NCBI GenBank assembly: GCA_002714745.1
Contig: PAYF01000008.1
Coordinates: forward strand, 50,301-61,751
Direction of reading: 5' to 3'
Origin: Methanobacteriota archaeon
GTDB taxonomy: Archaea; Thermoplasmatota; Poseidoniia; Poseidoniales; Thalassarchaeaceae
Length of the DNA stretch: 11,451 nt
Below, piece after piece: positions 6,013-11,451 of the stretch (its first letter is position 1; the number at the start of each line of letters is the position of its first letter). A model generated the notes under the pieces. The model did no database searches and was not told where the DNA came from. It saw only the letters and a program-made list of their open reading frames with translations. The translations under genes and the position numbers were made by a program.

Positions 6013-7224
6013 ATGGCAGAGGGGTGGAGCCGTTTCGCTGTGAGGTTTTCTGAGTACTACAACTCGCTTTCTGCAGAATCATTGTGGACTCCCCCTAGGT
6101 TTAGATCTCGGGAATGGATGTTCATTCCTTGGGGTGATAAACCCCCTGATAGGCACAGAGGATTTAGTGATCGTTTCGCTCTGCATAATTACTTGCGAAC
6201 CAAATCCCCTCATTCCTGTTTTCACAGCACTGCGTACTATACTGACCCGTCGCAGAGAAAGATGTTAGATAAGGGTTGGAAAGGAGCTGATTTGATATTC
6301 GATCTCGATGGAGACCATCTCCCAGGTGTCTCTGATAGAGATTTTCCTAGTATGTTAGAACTCATTCAAGAACAGGCCTGGACCCTTTGGTCTGACTTCT
6401 TATCTCCTGAATTCGGATTTGACGAGAAGTACCTACAGGTATCATTTTCAGGACATCGAGGATTCCATATGCATCTTCGTGATCCTAAATATCTACATCT
6501 AGATTCAAATGCTAGAAGGCAATTAGTGAATCATATTCGCGGAGAAGGAGTAAATGTCCAGGCATTGAGGAATAACGATACTGGCAGGTGGAGAGAAAGA
6601 GTAATTTCTGGAACTGAAACAGTAGTGCATAAATTGAGACAAATTGCCCTCAAAAAGGATGATGGAGATATATTTCTGAATGATCTTAATGACATAATGA
6701 AACAAAGGATTCGTAGCCCAGATTGTGATATACGTTCATTTAGCAAGAAGAGTATCGTTTCTTTGGCCGATCAATGTTTGAACGAATCTAAGGTTGATAG
6801 GATAAAATCAGATACGTCTCTAACAGTATTTGGTGAAACTGGAACTAAGGCATTTTGGGAATTGGTTAAGGGTGATTCTGCAGTAGTTTTGGGTGGCGCT
6901 GGTGAAACAGACGAAAATGTCACGGTCGATGTAAAGAGGGTTATCAGGTGGATAGGTAGTCTACATGGCAAATGTGGTCTGAGAGTTACCGAGTTACCTC
7001 TGAATAGATTGGACCCTGATAGTTCAGAGTCCTTCGATGCCTTAGATGAGGCAGTTGCCCTAGGGTCATCCCGAACATTCGAAGTCGAACTGATACAGGA
7101 CGATGTTCGTGCTAGGATTCTTGATAACGAGATTGAGGGCTCTAGTGGGGAGATTCACACAGTGACTGAGAGTTTAGCCACATTCCTCACTCTCAAGGGC
7201 TGGGCTAGGGTATTATCTGCATAA
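6013..7224 (+). CDS. priS: DNA primase small (catalytic) subunit PriS
   Basis: PriS is the catalytic subunit of the archaeal/eukaryotic primase and makes primers for DNA replication, normally with PriL, which is not in the window. From ATG 6013 the protein has 403 residues. Motifs occur in the expected order: REWMF at 33-37; the metal-binding DLD in ADLIFDLDGD (Asp97, Asp99); the nucleotide-binding SGHRGFHMH at 146-154; and VDVKRVIRWIGSLHGKCGL at 305-323, which supplies the third acidic residue (probably Asp306) and the SLHGK loop. In the last motif the usual Pro before GSLHG is Ile, and the usual Thr after GK is Cys. An upstream TTG at 5965 would add 16 residues and overlap the preceding gene; the ATG is preferred because MAEGW...RFSEYY matches the expected N-terminal helix. 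It follows the small gene by 34 nt and probably shares its promoter. Confidence 0.93.
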   Translation: MAEGWSRFAVRFSEYYNSLSAESLWTPPRFRSREWMFIPWGDKPPDRHRGFSDRFALHNYLRTKSPHSCFHSTAYYTDPSQRKMLDKGWKGADLIFDLDGDHLPGVSDRDFPSMLELIQEQAWTLWSDFLSPEFGFDEKYLQVSFSGHRGFHMHLRDPKYLHLDSNARRQLVNHIRGEGVNVQALRNNDTGRWRERVISGTETVVHKLRQIALKKDDGDIFLNDLNDIMKQRIRSPDCDIRSFSKKSIVSLADQCLNESKVDRIKSDTSLTVFGETGTKAFWELVKGDSAVVLGGAGETDENVTVDVKRVIRWIGSLHGKCGLRVTELPLNRLDPDSSESFDALDEAVALGSSRTFEVELIQDDVRARILDNEIEGSSGEIHTVTESLATFLTLKGWARVLSA

Positions 7225-7292
7225 CCGCGTAATACCTGACACTCTTTCAGAGAACTTTGAATAATGTCGGTGTGCTAACAAGGTCGTTAACT

Positions 7293-8018
7293 ATGGGTGA
7301 TAACGATGAATTGGATGATTTGCCTTTACCTCCGCTACCTCCAGGCATCTCAATGCCACCACCTCCTCCCCCGCCACCATTAGCTGAATCTTCTATCGAA
7401 GATGATGAGGATCACGATGACACAGAAGAGAATGTGGATACAATTGACGATAGCTTATCATCGGACTTTAAATCTCAATGGGAGAGTCGTAAGGCGAACG
7501 ACCCAACACTATCAGATTCCAAAGACAGTATGTACGGACACATCGATAGGATTGCTACAGGTGAAGTCGGAACTCTATTGGATCGTTTTTCTGATCGATT
7601 CGGATCTGAACTTGATCGTGAGATAATAGTGCTTAGGAAAAAGCAGCAGCAGGAAATCAGGGCGGTAAAGCCAACTGTTGAATTGATTAGTGCTCCAGAA
7701 TCTGATGATGAATACGAAGAAGAGGTCTCCGATGCCATCGGTTCTTCCGATGAGTTTTCTCAGTTCTTTGATGTCGTAAACAATTTACTTGGCGACATGC
7801 CAGAGGATTTCATCCAACGATTCCTTGCTTCAGATTCATTCAAACTGTTTGAGTCAGTCGGTGCCAACCCTGATGCGGCAGATGAGGATACTCGAGCAGA
7901 ATTCTTCTCTATGATAAATGCAGAATTAGGTGAGTTACCTGAGGATAAGATAAACAAGTTCGTCGAGTCGCCCGGATTTGAGTTATTCACTAAAATGGGT
8001 GAATTGTATGGAGGTTGA
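7293..8018 (+). CDS. Polyproline, acidic protein with duplicated C-terminal module, unknown function
   Basis: I do not recognise this 241-residue cytoplasmic protein. From ATG 7293 it has an acidic start, then a Pro/Leu stretch with eight consecutive prolines (residues 22-29), then a long Asp/Glu-rich, probably disordered region with a basic/Gln patch (RKKQQQ, about 115-120). The last third contains two copies of a helical module, about 154-190 and 203-236, each reading roughly E-F-x-x-F/M, L-G-x-x-P-E-D, F-x-x-S, F-x-L-F. The frame is open to a TTG at 7257; the ATG is preferred because the acidic MGDNDELDD start resembles neighbouring proteins. It lies 68 nt after priS and 3 nt before the next gene, so it is at least co-transcribed with the latter. 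It is not GINS, the common neighbour of primase in other euryarchaea, as far as I can tell by eye. Confidence 0.8.
   Translation: MGDNDELDDLPLPPLPPGISMPPPPPPPPLAESSIEDDEDHDDTEENVDTIDDSLSSDFKSQWESRKANDPTLSDSKDSMYGHIDRIATGEVGTLLDRFSDRFGSELDREIIVLRKKQQQEIRAVKPTVELISAPESDDEYEEEVSDAIGSSDEFSQFFDVVNNLLGDMPEDFIQRFLASDSFKLFESVGANPDAADEDTRAEFFSMINAELGELPEDKINKFVESPGFELFTKMGELYGG
7752..8000 (+). repeat. Tandem duplication of a ~35-residue helical module
   Basis: Protein-level repeat inside the polyproline gene. Copy 1 spans about 7752-7862 and copy 2 about 7899-8000. Shared features are an E-F start, L-G-(D/E)-(M/L)-P-E-D, a following Ile and Phe, Ser, and F-(K/E)-L-F ending in Gly. The copies have diverged strongly at DNA level, so the duplication is old and likely functional. 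Confidence 0.65.
8010..8015 (+). promoter_or_regulatory. Shine-Dalgarno for the RDD-like membrane protein gene
   Basis: GGAGGT overlaps the end of the preceding gene and ends 6 nt before the ATG at 8022. It is one of the two strongest SDs seen in the window and confirms the start and operon membership. Confidence 0.75.
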
Positions 8019-8021
8019 AGT

Positions 8022-8792
8022 ATGGGATTGCTAGAGAAAGCTGAGAAGATTCAGACCGATTCGCCTGACAATGAGCCCGCAAAGGTAGTTCCTGAACCTG
8101 TGGCTCAACCTGAGCCGGTCGCACCTGAACCAAAGAAGGCCAGGAAATCTCGTAGGAAATCTAAGACAAAGAAGGCCAAGAAGGAAAGAGTACCCAAAGT
8201 GCTCCCAGACGGATTCGATAATGCGGGAAGGGCCAGATCCGCTGCCAGGTATCTATTCGACTTCATTGTCAACTTTGGTCTCATGGCCTTCTTGATTGGA
8301 CTATTCATTATGTTCTATACGGACATCACATACCCCCTCATTGCGTCTATAATACTCGCATTGGGCAATGTATTCTATCTACCCTCTAAGTTCTCCAGAT
8401 CAGCTGGAAACATTGTCTCTGGTACTAAATTCGTCAACACTAGGGGAGATCCACCATCATTCTTGTATCACATAGGAAAGAGCCTCAATGTACCACTCGT
8501 TTTCTTAGGCATGGTTGCTATGATGTACGCCATCTCCTCTGGTACTGAATGGACAACTGGAATGAAGGCCTTTGTAGGGATTGCAATCACCTTGATGCTA
8601 ATTCCTCTAGTTGACAGACTCATGTACAGGATGAGGAGCGACGATCTTGGCTTTTGGGACACTCTCTTTGGTGGTGTTTGGCTGGTGACCGCGTCCAAAG
8701 AATCTAGCGACTCTGGAATCATTCAGAGGTTGCAGTCAATTGGCGACTATGCTGAACAAAGAGGAATGCTGACAGAGGACGACACTAACTAA
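8022..8792 (+). CDS. Membrane protein with Lys-rich N-terminus, weakly RDD-like
   Basis: This 256-residue protein has a low-complexity cytoplasmic N-terminus: Pro-Glu-Val-Ala repeats (about 22-37) followed by a very basic Lys/Arg tract (38-59). About four hydrophobic helices follow, near 78-99, 102-120, 156-172 and 182-199. The segment ARYLFDFIVN at the first helix and GNIVSGTKFVNTRGDPPSF (129-147) between helices 2 and 3 resemble the pattern of RDD-family proteins (Arg then Asp in helix 1; a G-K-x-x-G-x-K-V-V loop later). The match is weak and I would not assign transport activity. The C-terminus is acidic. The ATG follows a strong SD, 3 nt after the polyproline gene. The basic tract could contact membrane lipids, nucleic acid or the acidic upstream partner; that is speculation. 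The stop at 8790-8792 directly abuts the stop of the convergent gene. Confidence 0.75.
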   Translation: MGLLEKAEKIQTDSPDNEPAKVVPEPVAQPEPVAPEPKKARKSRRKSKTKKAKKERVPKVLPDGFDNAGRARSAARYLFDFIVNFGLMAFLIGLFIMFYTDITYPLIASIILALGNVFYLPSKFSRSAGNIVSGTKFVNTRGDPPSFLYHIGKSLNVPLVFLGMVAMMYAISSGTEWTTGMKAFVGIAITLMLIPLVDRLMYRMRSDDLGFWDTLFGGVWLVTASKESSDSGIIQRLQSIGDYAEQRGMLTEDDTN

Positions 8793-9854
8793 TCACTCAG
8801 GTTCTGAATCCTCATACCTCTGCTTTGCCAACTCACGCATATCTTCGTGGTGTACTCCGTCGTCTATTCCCTCTTGATCAGATTCATCAACAATCTCGAC
8901 ACCGAGAAGAGTTTCAATGACGTCTTCCATAGTAATCAGGCCGACAGTACCTCCAAAGTTATCCTTGACCATCAGCATCTGTATCTTATTCTCTAAAAGG
9001 ACATCAAGTGCTTTGTCAACAGAGTCATCCTGCTTGCATGAAAATATATCCCGTGAAATATCACTCATCTTGATGCCGTGCTCATCTACGGCTGCTCTGC
9101 GGAGAATCTCGCTTCTGAGCACCATCCCATTGATATCATCAATACTATCGCCTGTGACAGGCATCCTACCATAGATCATGATTGGTATTCTATCTAGGAC
9201 ATCGCTGACAGTCTCATGTTCATGAACTGTAGTAATTACCACTCTGGGAGTCATGATATCATTAACAGAAATCTCCTTTAGCCGTAGTACGTTTTGTATC
9301 ACAGCTTCCTCATCCTCCTCAATCTGGTCGGATTCTTCAGCGATATCTGCCAGTACAGAGAGTTCGGTACGAGTAACAGTCTCGGTCTCAACTGCCGTAA
9401 GAAGTGAACGAGTCACCTCGATTGGTTTGACTATAACCCACAGTAGAATCATCATGTAATTCAGGATATGGAAGGTAGGAACGGTCAGTTGCCTCCAGTA
9501 GATAGCACCTATTGTCTTAGGAAGAATTTCGCTTAGTAACAGAATAGCTATTGTTAGTATAGCAGCAGACGCAGCAACAACATACTCTCCTTCGAATGCT
9601 TTCTCGACCTCGGAACCTACCCCTAAGGCACCAACAGTATGAGCAATGGTATTCAGAGTTAGAATAGCAGTGAGAGGTCTCTCTGGATCATCTTTCCAAT
9701 TTGACCATGCATCACTAACTTTCTGATGGGTATCAGATAGGGATTTGATGTGCCCATGTGAAGTGGATAGAAGCACAGCTTCTAGAATGCTGCAAAGGAA
9801 CGACGCCCCCAGCGCAATCAACGCATAGGTAACAATCAATGTATAGTCACTCAA
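8793..9854 (-). CDS. CNNM/CorC-like membrane protein (DUF21 plus CBS pair)
   Basis: The 353-residue protein has an N-terminal DUF21 (CNNM) transmembrane domain and a cytoplasmic CBS-domain pair. Members of this family are linked to magnesium or cobalt transport and resistance. Hydrophobic helices lie near 4-29, 61-80, 91-118 and 124-145. Glu25 in ILEAVLL and the SEILPK motif at 108-113 are DUF21 hallmarks. A very acidic linker (about 170-183) leads to NDIMTPR at 198-204, which opens CBS1 (about 205-262); CBS2 is about 268-320 and ends in GLITMEDVIETLLG. The CorC_HlyC C-terminal domain of many bacterial members is absent, and the protein ends in a charged tail. The only start near the first helix is TTG at 9854, with a weak GAGAGG about 10 nt upstream; no in-frame ATG occurs before mid-protein. 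The transported ion cannot be read from the sequence. Confidence 0.88.
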   Translation of the reverse strand: MSDYTLIVTYALIALGASFLCSILEAVLLSTSHGHIKSLSDTHQKVSDAWSNWKDDPERPLTAILTLNTIAHTVGALGVGSEVEKAFEGEYVVAASAAILTIAILLLSEILPKTIGAIYWRQLTVPTFHILNYMMILLWVIVKPIEVTRSLLTAVETETVTRTELSVLADIAEESDQIEEDEEAVIQNVLRLKEISVNDIMTPRVVITTVHEHETVSDVLDRIPIMIYGRMPVTGDSIDDINGMVLRSEILRRAAVDEHGIKMSDISRDIFSCKQDDSVDKALDVLLENKIQMLMVKDNFGGTVGLITMEDVIETLLGVEIVDESDQEGIDDGVHHEDMRELAKQRYEDSEPE

Positions 9855-9961
9855 ATTCGGTGCCTCTCAGATTTCCAAATTGTGGAACAATGGAATTAGT
9901 ACATCCCTGACCCTGCGGCGGGCGATTATGACATAAACGTGTGGCTTCCCCAATCCGACAG
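9855..9961. promoter_or_regulatory. Divergent promoter region between the CNNM-like gene and metG
   Basis: This 107-nt gap separates two divergent starts. ATAAAC at 9933-9938 lies 29 to 24 nt upstream of the metG ATG, a good position for a TATA element of a leaderless message. An inverted repeat TTCCA-N5-TGGAA at 9873-9887 lies 19 to 33 nt upstream of the CNNM-like TTG start, overlapping where its own TATA/BRE would be; it could be an operator. Confidence 0.4.
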
Positions 9962-11451
9962 ATGGAAGCCAGTTCTGACCGGGTTGCCATATTCATGGCG
10001 TGGCCATATGCAAATGGTCCGCTACATCTCGGACACGTAGCTGGCAATTGTCTACCTGCTGACATTCAGTACAAGTATGAACGAGCACGTGGACGTAAAG
10101 TTCTGATGTGCAGTGGCTCTGATGAGCATGGCACACCAATTACTTTGACTGCTGAACAAGATGGAGTGACTCCTCAAGAAGTTGTAGACCAATTTCACGA
10201 TATTAACAGTAAATCACTAGCAAATCTCGGTTGCTCCTGGGTCAAAAATATAGATCCTAGGGGCATTGAATATGGAGGTGCCCTATACAACAGAACATCT
10301 GATCCCATGCACAAAGAAATAGTCAGAGAGGTCTTTCAAAATCTACTAGATGCGGGTTACTTAGAACGAACCACCATGCAGCAGTACTGCTCTATCTCTG
10401 AGGGTGAAGTAAGATTTCTCCCTGATAGGTATGTAGAGGGTACTTGTCCAATATGTAGAGCCGATGGTGCTAGGGGCGATCAGTGCGATGATTGTGGAGG
10501 GACATACGAAGCACATCAATTAGAGAATCCTGTATCCAAGCTCGACCCTTCTGCCACAGTAGAGATTCGCGACACTGATCATATGTTCTTCAGATTGGAT
10601 TTATTTCAAGACCAGTTATCTGAAAGATATGAATTGCAATCGAAGATTTGGAAGCCAAACGTTCGTGCTATGACCAAGAATTGGCTTGACATGGGATTGC
10701 GTCCTAGAGCAGTGACCAGGGATATTGATTGGGGCATCTCTCTACCATTGGATGGTGAAGAATGGTCATCAAAGCGTGTTTACGTTTGGTTTGAGGCTGT
10801 ACAAGGATACTACACATGCGCACGCATTTGGGCCGAAAGATACGCCATTGGTGCAGGACACCCAAATGGCACTGATGCTTGGGAGGACTGGTGGAAAGTA
10901 GATTCAGATGGAAAAATTCCAAAGCATATCTATTTCATGGGTAAGGACAACATTCCATTTCATACAATCATCTGGCCCTCTATCATCATGGGTATGAATT
11001 CAGCCTCAGCTGGTACCCCCCCGTCTAGTGAGTTACGGCCTGGTGATTTAGCACTGGAAAGCAATGTCCCTGCGAATGAGTACCTAATGCTGCAAGGCGG
11101 GCAATTCAGTAAAAGCAGAAGGCATGGAGTATGGCTACCTTCATTCTTAGAGAGGTATGACCCGGATACATTGAGGTATTATCTATCAATAAACATGCCA
11201 GAGGGACATGATTCTGATTTCAGATGGGATGAATATGTTGACCGCGTAAACAACGAATTAATTGGCACCTATGCGAATTTTGTACATAGAGTATTGACAT
11301 TGGCTCACAGATTGCCCCATGATTCAGTTAATCCACTAGAGAAATACTATGATCAATCGTTGCATGCAAATGAGATTTCTCTCGTTAATCAACACATACA
11401 TTCCGCTACAGAATCTCTAGAAAGACAACGTTTCAAAGAATCACTACGAAC
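9962..11451 (+). CDS. metG: Methionyl-tRNA synthetase (3' end missing)
   Basis: MetRS charges tRNA-Met with methionine in the cytoplasm. The frame is open from ATG 9962 to the window edge (496 residues seen), with an in-frame TGA at 9929. The class I signature is HLGH at 22-25 in PYANGPLHLGHVAG, followed by GSDEHGTP, which is typical of MetRS. The connective domain has one zinc knuckle, CX2C-X9-CX2C, at Cys162, Cys165, Cys175 and Cys178. YVWFEA leads the second half of the Rossmann fold, and the KMSKS loop is QFSKS at 381-385, followed by RRHGVW. The anticodon-binding helical domain begins after about 405 and is cut off. A GTG at 9941 could add 7 residues but has no family support. No SD is present; a TATA-like ATAAAC at -29 suggests a leaderless transcript. 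Confidence 0.95.
   Translation, partial: MEASSDRVAIFMAWPYANGPLHLGHVAGNCLPADIQYKYERARGRKVLMCSGSDEHGTPITLTAEQDGVTPQEVVDQFHDINSKSLANLGCSWVKNIDPRGIEYGGALYNRTSDPMHKEIVREVFQNLLDAGYLERTTMQQYCSISEGEVRFLPDRYVEGTCPICRADGARGDQCDDCGGTYEAHQLENPVSKLDPSATVEIRDTDHMFFRLDLFQDQLSERYELQSKIWKPNVRAMTKNWLDMGLRPRAVTRDIDWGISLPLDGEEWSSKRVYVWFEAVQGYYTCARIWAERYAIGAGHPNGTDAWEDWWKVDSDGKIPKHIYFMGKDNIPFHTIIWPSIIMGMNSASAGTPPSSELRPGDLALESNVPANEYLMLQGGQFSKSRRHGVWLPSFLERYDPDTLRYYLSINMPEGHDSDFRWDEYVDRVNNELIGTYANFVHRVLTLAHRLPHDSVNPLEKYYDQSLHANEISLVNQHIHSATESLERQRFKESLR

Noticed and set aside
6523..6746. Minus-strand frames within priS
   Set aside because: They are antisense to well-supported primase codons and show no recognisable domain.
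9847..10065. Minus-strand frame with a CPRCSGPF-like segment resembling a zinc finger
   Set aside because: Most of it is antisense to the HLGH region of metG; the cysteines come from the complement of conserved metG codons.
10704..10922. Minus-strand 72-residue frame inside metG
   Set aside because: It lies wholly within conserved metG coding sequence and has no domain-like features.
1..11451. CRISPR array, insertion sequence, integrase site or prophage signal
   Set aside because: No spaced direct repeats, transposase motifs or terminal inverted repeats were found on reading both strands.

Overview
The window reads as a gene-dense stretch of an archaeal chromosome. The domain call rests on a two-subunit-type DNA primase catalytic subunit (PriS), a transketolase split into separate N- and C-subunit genes, and a mix of start types. 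Genes that open a transcription unit mostly lack a Shine-Dalgarno (SD) sequence, while genes inside an operon carry GGAGG or GGTGA. Acidic proteins, Pro/Glu/Lys-rich low-complexity N-termini and an aerobic-type gene set fit a Thermoplasmatota / Marine Group II-like (Poseidoniales) euryarchaeon. That lineage assignment is an inference; no marker gene in the window settles it.

Layout. (1) 1-2254, minus strand: tktN-tktC, coupled by an ATGA overlap, followed by a single-pass membrane protein that runs off the left edge. (2) 2389-4372, plus strand: mqnE then mqnA, two enzymes of the futalosine menaquinone pathway. (3) 4369-5691, minus strand: mqnD, a third enzyme of that pathway, followed 3 nt later by a half-size protein that closely resembles deoxyhypusine hydroxylase (DOHH). 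(4) 5784-8792, plus strand: a small Cys-containing protein, priS, a polyproline/acidic protein with a C-terminal duplicated module, and a Lys-rich membrane protein with weak RDD-family similarity. (5) 8793-9854, minus strand: a CNNM/CorC-like DUF21-CBS membrane protein. (6) 9962 to the right edge, plus strand: methionyl-tRNA synthetase, cut by the window end.

How the parts may connect. Transketolase can supply erythrose-4-phosphate for chorismate. MqnA and MqnE use chorismate in the first two steps of menaquinone synthesis and MqnD performs the last step that makes the naphthoate ring system; mqnB, mqnC and the deaminase are not in the window. The most striking item is the DOHH-like gene at 4369-4845. 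DOHH makes hypusine on translation factor IF5A and is best known from eukaryotes as a two-domain protein with four His-Glu pairs. Here one half, with two His-Glu pairs at the right spacing, is encoded alone and appears co-transcribed with mqnD. About 2.5 kb away lies a protein with eight consecutive prolines, the kind of sequence whose translation depends on IF5A; that link is inference. No tRNA, rRNA, CRISPR array, insertion sequence or clear terminator was seen, and no gene-free stretch exceeds about 135 bases.
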